Origin: an uncultured Bdellovibrionales bacterium
Lineage (GTDB): Bacteria; Bdellovibrionota; Bdellovibrionia; Bdellovibrionales; UBA1609
Assembly (NCBI GenBank): GCA_903833275.1
Contig: CAILEP010000003.1
Span: 1-64,000, forward strand
Reading direction: 5' to 3'
Length of the DNA: 64,000 nucleotides
Under the pieces are notes generated by a model that ran no database searches, was not told the origin of the DNA, and was given only the letters and a program-made list of their open reading frames with translations. The position numbers and the translations under genes are program-made. Shown here one piece after another: positions 24,969-34,202 of the stretch (positions within the stretch are counted from its first letter, which is position 1; the number at the start of each line of letters is the position of its first letter).

Positions 24969-26771
24969 GTGAGCTTCGTACCCAACATTCGCAATATCGC
25001 CATTATCGCCCACGTGGATCATGGCAAAACAACGCTCGTTGATCATATGCTTCGCCAAAGCGGCATGTTTCGCTCAAACCAGCAAGTCGCCGAACGCTTT
25101 ATGGATTCAATGGATCTTGAAAAAGAGCGTGGGATCACAATCCAAGCCAAAAACGCGAGCTTCACGTACAAAGACCACAAAATCAATATCGTCGATACTC
25201 CCGGCCACTCGGATTTTGGCGGCGAAGTTGAACGTATTTTGAACATGGTTGACGGCTGCTTATTGCTTGTCGATGCCAGCGAAGGCCCGTTGCCTCAAAC
25301 TCGCTTTGTGTTGAAAAAAGCACTCGAGCAAAAACTCAAAGTTATCGTGGTTATTAATAAGATCGATCGGCCCGATGCTCGTATTCAAGAAGTCGTTGAT
25401 GAAGTTTTCAACCTCTTTATCGATCTAGACGCCACAGACGAACAGGCCGACTTTCCGATTATTTACGCCATTGCCCGCGAAGGCAAAGCGACACTTGACC
25501 CTGCCGTGCCCGGCACCGATTTGACTATATTGCTTGATTGGATTCTCGAAAAAATCCCGCCACCTGAAGCCGAAATCGATGGCTCACTTCAAATTCTCGT
25601 AAGCAATTTGTCTTACAGTTCTTTCGTCGGCCGTCTTGCGATCGGCCGTATTTATGCCGGTAAAATTAAACTGGGTGATGACGTTATGTTGTGTGCTGAA
25701 AAGTCTCAGCACAAATTTAAGGTTTCCGCTCTCTTCTCGTTTAGCTTAAGTGAGCAGCAGCAGACTAAAGAACTTTCAGCTGGTGACATCGCCGTCATTG
25801 CCGGGGCCGAAGATCTTTACATTGGCGATACCATCACCTCGGTGACCGACCCGCGGCCACTCCCCCGTATTGTCGTTGAAGAACCGACGGTTGCCGTTTT
25901 GTTTATGGTGAATGATGGCCCCTTCGCCGGTCGCGAAGGCAAACTTGTAACCACTCGAAACATCAAAGACCGTCTTGAAAAAGAAATTTTGCACAACGTT
26001 GCGATTCGCGTTGAAACCACCGAAGCCACCGATCGATTTAAAGTTGTTGGCCGAGGCGAGTTGCAACTTTGCGTATTGATGGAAACCATGCGCCGCGAAG
26101 GCTTTGAATTTATGGTTTCGAAACCCAAAGTTATTTTTAAAAATGAAGGCAGCAAAACACTTGAGCCTATGGAGCAAGTGACTGTTGACGTCGACGAGGC
26201 TTACACCGGCGTTGTGACTCAGAAAATGGGCGAACGCAAAGGCGTCATTGTTTCGATGGACAGCAAAGGCTCTGGTCGAGTGCGCTTGCAGTTTCGCATC
26301 CCCTCGCGTGGCCTCATCGGCTACCGCTCTGAGTTTTTAACTGACACCCGCGGAACAGGCTTACTCAACACCCAATATGATGGTTACGACGAATATCGTG
26401 GTGAGATCATGGGTCGCACGACGGCTTCTATTATCGCCGATCGCGCTGGCAAATCGACCCCGTATGCAATGGACGGTATGCACCAACGTGGTCGCATGTT
26501 TATCAACCCAGGCGTCGAAGTTTACGAAGGCATGGTTGTTGGCGAAGCCTCTAAAGGTATCGATCTTAACGTGAACGTGGTTCGCGAGAAGAAACTAACG
26601 AATCACCGCGCCTCAGGCAGCGAAGAAAAAATGGATATCGTTATGGTGAAACCGCTGACTCTTGAGCAGTCTCTTGAGTGGGTCACCGATAATGAATTTA
26701 TCGAAGTGACGCCGAAAAGCGTTCGCATTCGCTGCGTTCATCTTGACCCGCACAAGCGAAAACATCAGTAA
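24969..26771 (+). CDS. typA: Ribosome-associated GTPase TypA/BipA
   Basis: 600 residues, normal length. A translational GTPase of the EF-G class that binds ribosomes and aids 50S assembly and stress adaptation. GTPase motifs are IAHVDHGKTTLVDHML (P-loop), RGITIQAKNA (switch I), DTPGHSDFGGEVER (switch II) and VVINKIDRPDA. The domain V and C-terminal marks RIPSRGLIGYRSEFLTDTRG and MFINPGVEVYEGMVVG are diagnostic. The start is a GTG with GAAGGA upstream. The C terminus VHLDPHKRKHQ looks complete. Confidence 0.97.
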   Translation: MSFVPNIRNIAIIAHVDHGKTTLVDHMLRQSGMFRSNQQVAERFMDSMDLEKERGITIQAKNASFTYKDHKINIVDTPGHSDFGGEVERILNMVDGCLLLVDASEGPLPQTRFVLKKALEQKLKVIVVINKIDRPDARIQEVVDEVFNLFIDLDATDEQADFPIIYAIAREGKATLDPAVPGTDLTILLDWILEKIPPPEAEIDGSLQILVSNLSYSSFVGRLAIGRIYAGKIKLGDDVMLCAEKSQHKFKVSALFSFSLSEQQQTKELSAGDIAVIAGAEDLYIGDTITSVTDPRPLPRIVVEEPTVAVLFMVNDGPFAGREGKLVTTRNIKDRLEKEILHNVAIRVETTEATDRFKVVGRGELQLCVLMETMRREGFEFMVSKPKVIFKNEGSKTLEPMEQVTVDVDEAYTGVVTQKMGERKGVIVSMDSKGSGRVRLQFRIPSRGLIGYRSEFLTDTRGTGLLNTQYDGYDEYRGEIMGRTTASIIADRAGKSTPYAMDGMHQRGRMFINPGVEVYEGMVVGEASKGIDLNVNVVREKKLTNHRASGSEEKMDIVMVKPLTLEQSLEWVTDNEFIEVTPKSVRIRCVHLDPHKRKHQ

Positions 26772-26799
26772 AAGAATCTATCATCAACGCCTTGAGCCG

Positions 26800-26905
26800 C
26801 TAGACACCAATGCGCTCAAGCGCGGCCACCTCTGCAGGCTTAAGGTCGAAATCAAAGACCTCTGGTAAATTATATTCTCTTGAGCGCAGATTTGGCGAAC
26901 CTGGT
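26800..26905 (-). pseudogene. C-terminal relic of an aldo/keto reductase
   Basis: On the minus strand the frame ending at 26800 reads NLPEVFDFDLKPAEVAAL, then ERIGV and a stop. This matches the usual C terminus of aldo/keto reductases (N-x-x-VFDFELS-x-E-x-x-AL). No reductase catalytic core is present. Upstream the frame runs into the coding region of the GltB-like gene. It is best seen as a decayed remnant. I cannot exclude chance, but the run of similarity is long for that. Confidence 0.45.
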
Positions 26906-28483
26906 CTACCTAAACGACTCGGCTCGTGCCATCTCAACAGCACGGGCATAGTTTTTCGGCAACGGACCCGTCTTGAGTGAGCCGCGCTCGAGATATTCGA
27001 AAATTTCACCATAATGGCGAATGTCGAATTGGCTCACACGCCTCATGACATGCCAAGGCTTCAGATCGCTAATACTCTCAAGACCCATGGCCCCAAGAAG
27101 CTCAGCAACGGTTCTCATGGTTTCATGATGAAAGGCCGCGACTCGCTTTCGCTTATCAGTCACAACGAGACCTGAGACGAGAGCTTTGTCCTGAGTTGCG
27201 ACCCCTGTCGGGCAATGATTCGAATTGCAGCGCAAAGCTTGAATACAACCCAGCGAAAGCATGAACGCTCGAGCGGCATAAATACCGTCGACCCCAAGAG
27301 CAATTCGCTTCACAATGTCAAAAGCCGTGGTGACCTTACCAGACGTTAGAATCTTCACGCGATCGCGCAAGCCAAAACCAACGAGAGCGTTATGCACAAA
27401 GATCATGCCTTCAATTTCAGGGGTGCCGACATTGTTTGAAAACTCAAGAGGCGCCGCGCCCGTTCCGCCTTCTCCGCCGTCGACATCGATGTAGTCAGGC
27501 GCGATACCCGTTTTCTCGATCGCTTTGCAGATAGCCAAAAATTCGCGGCGTTTACCGACGCAAAATTTAAAACCCACTGGCTTGCCCCCCGAGCCCTCAC
27601 GAAGAGTTTTAATAAATTGCATCATTTCAATTGGGGTCGAAAACGCCGAGTGCGAAGGGGGTGATAGAACATCTTGCCCCATGGGCACTCCACGAATTTC
27701 TGAAATCTCTTTAGTGATTTTCGCGGCCGGCAAAATACCCCCATGGCCAGGCTTCGCCCCTTGAGATATCTTAAGCTCGATCATTTTCACTTGTGGTAGA
27801 GTTGCGCGCTTATGAAACTCGGTTTCTGAAAATCGGCCGTCCGGGGTTCGTGCTGAAAAATAGCCTGTGCCGACCTGCCAAATAATATCGCCGCCATTTT
27901 GCAAGTGATAAGGGGTCAACCCGCCCTCGCCCGTGTTGTGCGCGAACCCGCCATCTTTGGCTCCGCCGTTTAAGGCCAGCACCGCATTTTTTGAAAGGGC
28001 ACCAAAGCTCATGGCTGAGATATTGAGAATACTTGAACTATACGGCGCGCGGCAATCAGGGCCGCCGATCTTAAAGCGCAAATTATCAGGGCTTACGTGC
28101 GAAGCGAGAATTGAATGATTGAGCCATTCGTAGCCCGTTCTATAAACATCGAGCTGTGTGCCAAACGGCAAAGTGTCGAGCTGATGTTTGGCGCGCTGAT
28201 AAACCAACGACCGCTGCTCGCGACTAAACGGCTTACCATCCGAATTTGATTCGACGAAATATTGATTTATCTCCGGGCGAATCATTTCAAATACGTAACG
28301 AAAATTACCCAACACCGGAAAGTTACGGCGAATCGCCTGGCGCGTCTGAAGAGCGTCGTTGAACCCAATCGCCAATATTGGCGCCACCAATATAAGCGAC
28401 CAAAGACCGATGGGCCAGAGCACACCTAACGCGACTTCAACCAAAACCAAGACAGCGGCAAAAATAAAAAATAAGGTTCGCAC
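26906..28483 (-). CDS. Membrane-anchored FMN-binding glutamate synthase family protein
   Basis: 525 residues. Two hydrophobic stretches at the N terminus (residues 1-17 and 25-42) are followed by the FMN/Fe-S central domain of glutamate synthase large subunit: SISAMSFGALSKNAV-like core (ISAMSFGALSKNAVLAL), GEGGLTPYH, SQGAKPGHGGILP, DVDGGEGGTGAAPLEF, SGKVTTAFDIVK, and a Cys cluster LGCIQALRCNSNHCPTG for an iron-sulfur centre. The amidotransferase domain is absent, so it is not a complete GOGAT. A quinone- or ferredoxin-linked redox role at the membrane is possible. The GTG start uses a GGAG that is also the last codon of the upstream CBS gene. Confidence 0.88.
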   Translation of the reverse strand: MRTLFFIFAAVLVLVEVALGVLWPIGLWSLILVAPILAIGFNDALQTRQAIRRNFPVLGNFRYVFEMIRPEINQYFVESNSDGKPFSREQRSLVYQRAKHQLDTLPFGTQLDVYRTGYEWLNHSILASHVSPDNLRFKIGGPDCRAPYSSSILNISAMSFGALSKNAVLALNGGAKDGGFAHNTGEGGLTPYHLQNGGDIIWQVGTGYFSARTPDGRFSETEFHKRATLPQVKMIELKISQGAKPGHGGILPAAKITKEISEIRGVPMGQDVLSPPSHSAFSTPIEMMQFIKTLREGSGGKPVGFKFCVGKRREFLAICKAIEKTGIAPDYIDVDGGEGGTGAAPLEFSNNVGTPEIEGMIFVHNALVGFGLRDRVKILTSGKVTTAFDIVKRIALGVDGIYAARAFMLSLGCIQALRCNSNHCPTGVATQDKALVSGLVVTDKRKRVAAFHHETMRTVAELLGAMGLESISDLKPWHVMRRVSQFDIRHYGEIFEYLERGSLKTGPLPKNYARAVEMARAESFR

Positions 28484-28489
28484 TTGAGA

Positions 28490-28966
28490 CTACTCCTTCT
28501 TACCAATAAGACGCGAAAGAACATCCATTCGCGTAACGACACCAATAACCACGCCAAATGGGTCAACAACTGGCACTCGTCGAACCTTGTTTTTATAAAG
28601 CATCGCGAGAGCGTCTAATAAAGTCGACTCGCCCTTTAAGGTCAGTGGGTTTTTGGTGTACTCCATGGCAGCTGCCACATCACGAGTGGCCGTTTGAATC
28701 AAAAGGTCGTGCTCACTAATAACCCCGACAATATGCTGCGATCGGTTGACGACCGGCGCCGAACCCACCTTGTGGGCTGCCAGCATCATTATGGCAGAAT
28801 AGATCTTGGTGCCTTCAGGCACAGTGAAGGGGTTTTTATCCATAAATGTTTTGACCGCGACATTAGAAAGATCTGAGGCCTTCGCCTTATCGGTGAGTTT
28901 TTGAAGGTTACCAGCTTTGTCTGAAATCGCTTTTTCTGAAATCTTAGTCGAATTATTGTCAGCCAT
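28490..28966 (-). CDS. CBS-domain pair protein
   Basis: 158 residues. Two CBS motifs form one Bateman module: TFMDKNPFTVPEGTKIYSAI...VGVISEHDLLIQ and NPLTLKGESTLLDALAML...VIGVVTRMDVLSRL. Such modules bind AMP, ATP or NADH and act as energy sensors. An N-terminal helical region of about 35 residues precedes them. The stop is six bases before the GltB-like gene's start, so the two are one operon and the module may regulate that enzyme. Confidence 0.85.
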   Translation of the reverse strand: MADNNSTKISEKAISDKAGNLQKLTDKAKASDLSNVAVKTFMDKNPFTVPEGTKIYSAIMMLAAHKVGSAPVVNRSQHIVGVISEHDLLIQTATRDVAAAMEYTKNPLTLKGESTLLDALAMLYKNKVRRVPVVDPFGVVIGVVTRMDVLSRLIGKKE

Positions 28967-29401
28967 ATAGAGATAGGATGACAGCTACGCGCGAGGCTTG
29001 TCTAGAAGGTTAGACTGAGAGAATAAAGCCCACGACAAAAGGCAAGCAAATCGAGGCATACACTTCAATGCCCATGCTAGGCTCAAAATGTTGAGGCTTT
29101 ACTTGAGCCATTTCGTTGAGCGCTTTTAGTTTAAATCGGTTTAGGCTTGTCTCTCGACTTATTGTTTTATTGTAAGCAAATCGCCCTGTCTCATTTTGAG
29201 ACAATTGTTTTGTTATTCGAAACTTCACTTCTACAGTATTTTTGCTTTTCATACCTTCAACTACTTCAAGAAACGCGCCAAAGTCGGCTCGATTTAAACA
29301 CGCTCTGGCGATCACTTGATGTAAAGGCGCCTACTCGTAACCTTGCATTTCGAATGAATTATGTTGTTTAACCCCCTAAAACTTCATTAAAATCTCGACT
29401 T
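28967..29401. other. Low-gene-density intergenic region
   Basis: 435 bases between the divergent CBS gene and tesA. It is A/T-richer than its surroundings. It must hold promoters for both flanking operons, but I see no single convincing -35/-10 pair. Only one weak minus-strand open frame (29010-29315) is present. No tRNA cloverleaf or strong hairpin was seen. Confidence 0.5.
29010..29315 (-). CDS. Possible small protein with C-terminal hydrophobic helix
   Basis: An open frame of up to 101 residues ending IEVYASICLPFVVGFILSV, which could be a single membrane helix. Internal ATGs near 29252 and 29110 would give about 80 or 33 residues. None has a proper ribosome site. No homology is recognised. 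The hydrophobic end and the absence of another gene here are the only support. Confidence 0.3.
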   Translation of the reverse strand: MIARACLNRADFGAFLEVVEGMKSKNTVEVKFRITKQLSQNETGRFAYNKTISRETSLNRFKLKALNEMAQVKPQHFEPSMGIEVYASICLPFVVGFILSV

Positions 29402-30091
29402 ATGATGAACCCTTGTACAACCCCTAAAGTTTCGACACCTCGCCGTCTCACTTTCGCTCTCCTTCTCGTGCAATTTTTCGCAATTCTAGCGACCGCCGCC
29501 ACCGGCACAAATACCGCGATCACAATCGTGTGCCTGGGCGATTCGCTGACTGAGGGTTATGGCGTCGCCAAAGAGAAGGCCTACCCAGCTCTTGTTGAGA
29601 CCAAACTTCAAGCCCTTCACTTGAAAGATTCTAAATGGCCTGAGGTGCGCGTGATCAACGCCGGCATCAGCGGCTCAACGACCGCGAGCGCCTTAGGTCG
29701 GCTCAAGTGGTACCTTAAGCAAAAACCAAACGTGGTCTTTCTCGCACTCGGAGCCAATGACGGCTTGCGCGGCCAAGATATTGACTCAGCTAAAGCCAAT
29801 CTTCGCGCCACCATTCTTCTTGCGAAACAAAACCAAATTGAGGTCTGGCTCGGCGGGATGTATATGCCGCCAAACTATGGCGCCGCATATACTAAGAAAT
29901 TTCATAAAATATTTGTCGATTTGGCCAAAGAGGAGCATCTTGCATTTCTACCCTTTCTTCTTGAGGGGGTCGCCCTCCATCCCGATCTAGTTCAGCCCGA
30001 TGGCATACACCCGAACGAAAAGGGCCACCAAGAAGTGGCGACTCGTGTCTTTGATTTCTTCAAAGCCCACTTGAAAGAAAGGCGCCAATGA
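29402..30091 (+). CDS. tesA: GDSL lysophospholipase/arylesterase, TesA type
   Basis: 229 residues with a signal peptide (LLLVQFFAILATAATG). An SGNH hydrolase with thioesterase, esterase and lysophospholipase activity in the periplasm. Block I is CLGDSLTEGYGV with the nucleophile Ser, block II AGISGSTTASAL, block III ALGANDGLRG, and block V DGIHPNEKGH with the catalytic Asp and His. ATG codons occur at 29402 and 29405. Its stop overlaps the ATG of the next gene (ATGA). The order tesA-ybbA-ybbP is conserved in many proteobacteria. Confidence 0.9.
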   Translation: MMNPCTTPKVSTPRRLTFALLLVQFFAILATAATGTNTAITIVCLGDSLTEGYGVAKEKAYPALVETKLQALHLKDSKWPEVRVINAGISGSTTASALGRLKWYLKQKPNVVFLALGANDGLRGQDIDSAKANLRATILLAKQNQIEVWLGGMYMPPNYGAAYTKKFHKIFVDLAKEEHLAFLPFLLEGVALHPDLVQPDGIHPNEKGHQEVATRVFDFFKAHLKERRQ

Positions 30092-30741
30092 GTCTGATAA
30101 TTAGAAATTTAAATAAGTCGTTTCGCCAAGGCTCGACAACTATTCAGGTCATCAAAAGCCTCTCGCTCGAAGTTGAAACGGGGCGAACCCTGGCTCTGGT
30201 GGGGCCCTCTGGCAGCGGCAAATCGACCCTCCTTAGCCTTATCGCAGGCCTCGACTCACCCGACTCGGGCGAAATACTAATTGAGGGTCAAGATATCGCT
30301 CAGATGAGTGAGGCACAGCGAACTCAATTTCGCCTCAATAACATCAGTATTATCTTTCAACAATTTCACCTGTTGCCCTATTTGACAGCGAAAGAAAATA
30401 TTATGTTACCGCTCGAAATCGCCAAGGCCCCCGATGCCGAAAAGCAAGCCGATGAAATCTTGCAAGTGGTCGGCATGACCGAACGCTCTGGTCATTTCTC
30501 ACATCAGCTGAGCGGTGGCGAAAATCAGCGAATTGCTTTTGCTCGCGCATTTGTCGCCAAGCCTAAGCTTCTTCTGGCTGACGAACCAAGCGGCAGCCTC
30601 GATGCCGAAAACGGTCGACAAGTTATCGATTTACTTTTTGACCTGACTCGCAAGCAAAAAACGACTCTTGTTCTTGTGACTCATAACGAAGAGGTCGCAA
30701 GCCGGGCTGATGTTATTTTTCGATTTCAGGTGCAGCGCTAA
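30088..30741 (+). CDS. ybbA: ABC transporter ATP-binding protein, YbbA/LolD type
   Basis: 217 residues. Walker A GPSGSGKSTLLSLIAGLD, Q-loop in IIFQQFHLLPYLTAKENI, signature LSGGENQRIAFARA, Walker B LLLADEPSGSLDAENG, and the switch His in VTHNEE. It belongs to the MacB/LolD/FtsE class of ATPases that drive mechanical or lipoprotein/lipid transfer rather than ordinary import. It overlaps tesA by four bases and directly abuts its permease. Likely a cytoplasmic partner of the FtsX-like permease encoded next. Confidence 0.93.
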   Translation: MSLIIRNLNKSFRQGSTTIQVIKSLSLEVETGRTLALVGPSGSGKSTLLSLIAGLDSPDSGEILIEGQDIAQMSEAQRTQFRLNNISIIFQQFHLLPYLTAKENIMLPLEIAKAPDAEKQADEILQVVGMTERSGHFSHQLSGGENQRIAFARAFVAKPKLLLADEPSGSLDAENGRQVIDLLFDLTRKQKTTLVLVTHNEEVASRADVIFRFQVQR

Positions 30742-33315
30742 ATGACGAGTTTAAGACTCGCTTTTAAGGAGCTCATTCACAATTACTCGTTTTCAGCGCT
30801 ATTTGTTTTGAGCCTTGGTATCGGCCTCATCGGGCTCACTTCACTCGATTCGCTACGAAGTTCTATTCGCGAAAGCCTGAATCGAAAATCAAAAGGGTTT
30901 CTCGCCGCAGACCTTGGGGTCGGGGCGCGCCGTCGCCTTAAGCCCGAAGAGTTAAAGTTGATTTCGAATATAATGCCGGTTGGCACTGAGACCAGCCAAT
31001 TGCATGAAAGCCTCACTATGGTTGCTGGTGTTTCGCCAGCACAAGCCCACTCCTCAGGCCAGGCATCACGCCTTACTGAATTGCGAGTGGTTGAATCAAA
31101 CTATCCTTTTTTTGGAGAAATCGAACTGGAGCGCCAAGGGCTGATCACCTCGAATTCAAAAAAAGATCTATTCGTTGGCCCCAAAGTTTGGGTCTACCCA
31201 GAGCTATTACTTCAACTCGGGGTCAAAGTTGGCGATCAGGTAAAGATCGGCGACCGAGAGTTTGAGGTCAGCGACACAATCTTGCGTGACTCAGCGGGGG
31301 CTGGTTCTGATGTATCATTTGCACCACCCGTCTACATCTCAAGGCAGAGTTTTGAAGCAACCCGACTCGATGCTCAGGGCAGCCTAGGTTACTACACCTT
31401 ACTCGCCAGACTGCCGGGCGACGCTGAAGATGAAAAGGTTGAGCTTTTAGCTAAGCGCTTAAACAAAGAGCTCAATGACCCTGGCATACAAATCACAACC
31501 CCGAAAGATTCGAGCGAGCAAATCGGCCGTGTGCTCAACTATCTGGGCGACTATTTAAACTTGGCCGGCCTCGTCGCCTTGCTGCTTTCTTCAATTGGGC
31601 AATTCTATCTTTTGCGCAACTACTTCTCGCGACGACTCACCGATATGGCCATTTACAAAAGCCTTGGTCTCGCCGCCGAACGCATATTCGCAATCTATGC
31701 TTGGCAGATGGTGCTACTCACAATTGTCGCTGTAGTGCCCACGATCGCCATTACTGCGTGGACGCTACCACGCTTTACCGAACCACTACACAGACTCTTG
31801 AACATTGACCTCGCCTTGAAAATGCCGCTGTCAACAGCACTGATTGTAGCCACTGTTGGTGTTTTGCAATCCCTGACGTTGACGCTGCCCTATCTTAATC
31901 TAGTGAGAAAGACAAAAGTTCGCGACCTTCTGCAAGCGACATCCCCTTCGAATATGGGCGCGGAGGGCTCGACGGGGCTCAGTTGGCCATGGTTTATTCC
32001 GGCAGCGGTGGCCTTTGTTGCGCTCGCCTTTATTCTTTCGCACTCATTCTACGTCGGCTCTATTTTTATTGCCGCGCTCACAGGCGGCGCACTCATACTG
32101 ACTTTCATCGCCACTTTAACCTTGCGCATTTTAAATCGATTTCGATGGTCCCCAATGGGCCAACTTTCGCTTAAACATATGGTCCGCTCGCGAGCTGCCA
32201 CAATTTCGGCTTTTCTTGCCCTTGCCCTCGGGATTCTATTGAGCAATTTGATCCCGCAAGTTGAGGCTGGCATCAGAGAAGAGATCTCGACCCCGCCCGG
32301 CGTCGAGCAGCCTTCGCTTTTTCTGTTTGATATTCAAGATGAACAAGTTGCCGCCATCAAACAAACGCTTGCTGATTTAAAAGTTCAACCCATGCAATCC
32401 GCGCCCATGGTTCGAGCACGCTTGACCCAGATAAACGGGGCCCCATTTTCGAAACCCGAGCGCGAAACCAACTGGTCACGCGAAAAAGAAAATGAAAACC
32501 GTTCGCGCAACCGCGGCTACAATTTATCCTACCGAGACGAGCTTTCAAAATCTGAATCGATTGTCGAAGGCGCTCCGTTTCAAGTTTCACCAACCGCCCC
32601 CACGCAAATCTCAATCGAAACTCGCTTCGCCGCGCGCCTCGGTTTAAAACCTGGTGATCACCTGACCTTTGATGTTCAAGGTGTCGACATTACCGGCACC
32701 ATCGTAAATTTACGAAAAGTTCGCTGGACTAGCTTTCAACCCAATTTCTTTATTCAATTTAACTCGGGCCCGCTTGATCTCGCGCCAAAAACTCACCTCA
32801 TCACTTTGCAACAAATGTCTCTAGAGAAAAAGGCTGAAATTCAAAGGCAAATTGTGAAAGACTACCCTAACGTCGCCATTCTTGACGTAACCCGAATTGT
32901 CGAGCGCCTTCTGTCAATTATCAACCAACTAGGTCTGGCGCTGAAAGTAATGGCCACTTTCACCATGCTCGTCGGTCTTTCAATTTTATTTTTTGTTACT
33001 TACAACCAACTTTCAGAAAGAAAAAAAGAGGCGAATCTGTTTAAGGTTTTGGGCGCATCTGAAGGCTTCATTCAACGGGTGTTTTTAACCGAAGTTCTTT
33101 TACTTGTCGGCCTCGCAATCATTGCCGGCACTCTACTCAGCTACCTAATCGGCTTTCTCTTGAGTTATTTTCTTTTTGAAAACTTATATCAACCCGATTT
33201 TATCAGCCCGATTTACCTAGCGCTAACGGTGGTCATAGTCAGCCTCGCCACCACTTACTTTTTATTGCGATCGGTATTAAGTGATCGGCCTCGAAATATA
33301 TTGCAATCGGTTTAA
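30742..33315 (+). CDS. ybbP: ABC transporter permease, FtsX-like, YbbP type
   Basis: 857 residues with two FtsX/MacB-type permease halves. A first membrane helix (YSFSALFVLSLGIGLIGL) is followed by a large periplasmic part, helices near residues 270-390, helices near 415-460, a second periplasmic part and three C-terminal helices (MVGLSILFFVTYN, VLLLVGLAIIAGTLLSYL and VVIVSLATTYFLL). The duplicated layout fits YbbP rather than LolC/E. With YbbA and TesA it probably handles lipids or lipid-like compounds in the envelope. It begins immediately after the ybbA stop. The next gene on the other strand ends five bases away. Confidence 0.9.
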   Translation: MTSLRLAFKELIHNYSFSALFVLSLGIGLIGLTSLDSLRSSIRESLNRKSKGFLAADLGVGARRRLKPEELKLISNIMPVGTETSQLHESLTMVAGVSPAQAHSSGQASRLTELRVVESNYPFFGEIELERQGLITSNSKKDLFVGPKVWVYPELLLQLGVKVGDQVKIGDREFEVSDTILRDSAGAGSDVSFAPPVYISRQSFEATRLDAQGSLGYYTLLARLPGDAEDEKVELLAKRLNKELNDPGIQITTPKDSSEQIGRVLNYLGDYLNLAGLVALLLSSIGQFYLLRNYFSRRLTDMAIYKSLGLAAERIFAIYAWQMVLLTIVAVVPTIAITAWTLPRFTEPLHRLLNIDLALKMPLSTALIVATVGVLQSLTLTLPYLNLVRKTKVRDLLQATSPSNMGAEGSTGLSWPWFIPAAVAFVALAFILSHSFYVGSIFIAALTGGALILTFIATLTLRILNRFRWSPMGQLSLKHMVRSRAATISAFLALALGILLSNLIPQVEAGIREEISTPPGVEQPSLFLFDIQDEQVAAIKQTLADLKVQPMQSAPMVRARLTQINGAPFSKPERETNWSREKENENRSRNRGYNLSYRDELSKSESIVEGAPFQVSPTAPTQISIETRFAARLGLKPGDHLTFDVQGVDITGTIVNLRKVRWTSFQPNFFIQFNSGPLDLAPKTHLITLQQMSLEKKAEIQRQIVKDYPNVAILDVTRIVERLLSIINQLGLALKVMATFTMLVGLSILFFVTYNQLSERKKEANLFKVLGASEGFIQRVFLTEVLLLVGLAIIAGTLLSYLIGFLLSYFLFENLYQPDFISPIYLALTVVIVSLATTYFLLRSVLSDRPRNILQSV

Positions 33316-33320
33316 GCGAA

Positions 33321-34202
33321 TTACTCGCACATTGTGAGTACAACACTTTTTGTCGAGCTGTCAGTGTCAGTAAAAGTCGCCGTGCCACAAGTGGTGGCAC
33401 CAGGGGCAAAATTCAAACTGCGCGTGCCGGTGACCGAACCCGTGAGCGTTGCGGCGATTGTTCCGGAGGTCGGGTAACAACAAGTCGGCGAACCCCACGT
33501 CACAGCCGAAAATGTTTGGTCAGCAATATATTTCGCAAGATTGTGATAGACCGTCACTGAACCCGATACAGCTCTTGTGCCCAAGGCTCTTGTGCCCACG
33601 ACCGTCAATGGGGTTGGTGTAACCATGCTATGGTCAAATAGCACGCCCCCATATTTGCCGGTAAATTTCTTGCGAAGACCGGTAATATTGACAGTTCGGG
33701 CCGAGGTCCCTGTGTTGGTCATCGTGACCACAACCCCCGTATTCGGTATTGATGTACCGTCATAGGCCGTGTGTGCCGTCGTATTCATTGTAAAATAGGC
33801 GCCGCTATAAAGCGAAAGAGTTTGCCCCGTTGAAGTTCTCGTCACTGTGTTTCCGTTAGAAGTCAGATCACAAGTAGGGTTCGAGCTCCAGGTCTCAACC
33901 CAGCTACCCGAAAGCGTCGCGAGAATACCGACCGAGCAGCCATTCCAGGTCAGGGTGTCGACGCCCGAACTGCAGGCGCTACGCACTGATGAGAAGAGAC
34001 AACTCGACAGCGCATGAAGAGCTGTTGGCCCTAGTGCCCCCTCTGACGAAGAGGCCGCCCCACCAATCGCGGCCAGTGCGGACTCGATAATATTCGCGCT
34101 TGATTCGGCACCATCGGTTGGGCCGCCCGAGCTGTTTGAGCAACCCACCAGACCTAGTGTCAATAACAGAAATAGCGCCAACGCACCTCTTGCCGCCCTC
34201 AA
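33321..34202 (-). CDS. Lipoprotein of unknown function, Ser/Thr-rich
   Basis: 293 residues. A lipobox (LLTLGLVGCSNSS) follows a short hydrophobic segment. The mature part is rich in Ser, Thr and Gly, with several cysteines (SSCLF, SACSSG, NGCSVG, NPTCDL, TCCYP, TTCGT, TMCE), and looks like an extracellular beta-sandwich stabilised by disulfides. The start is a TTG overlapping the stop of the upstream DUF4442 gene (TTGA). Probably a surface or periplasmic lipoprotein. Family not recognised. Confidence 0.7.
   Translation of the reverse strand: MRAARGALALFLLLTLGLVGCSNSSGGPTDGAESSANIIESALAAIGGAASSSEGALGPTALHALSSCLFSSVRSACSSGVDTLTWNGCSVGILATLSGSWVETWSSNPTCDLTSNGNTVTRTSTGQTLSLYSGAYFTMNTTAHTAYDGTSIPNTGVVVTMTNTGTSARTVNITGLRKKFTGKYGGVLFDHSMVTPTPLTVVGTRALGTRAVSGSVTVYHNLAKYIADQTFSAVTWGSPTCCYPTSGTIAATLTGSVTGTRSLNFAPGATTCGTATFTDTDSSTKSVVLTMCE

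Noticed and set aside
26906-27012. VLLRWH in the minus-strand frame upstream of the aldo/keto reductase relic, similar to the reductase's VVLRWH
   Set aside because: It lies within the coding end of the GltB-like gene in another frame, whose C terminus looks native. Likely a chance match, so the relic is limited to 26800-26905.
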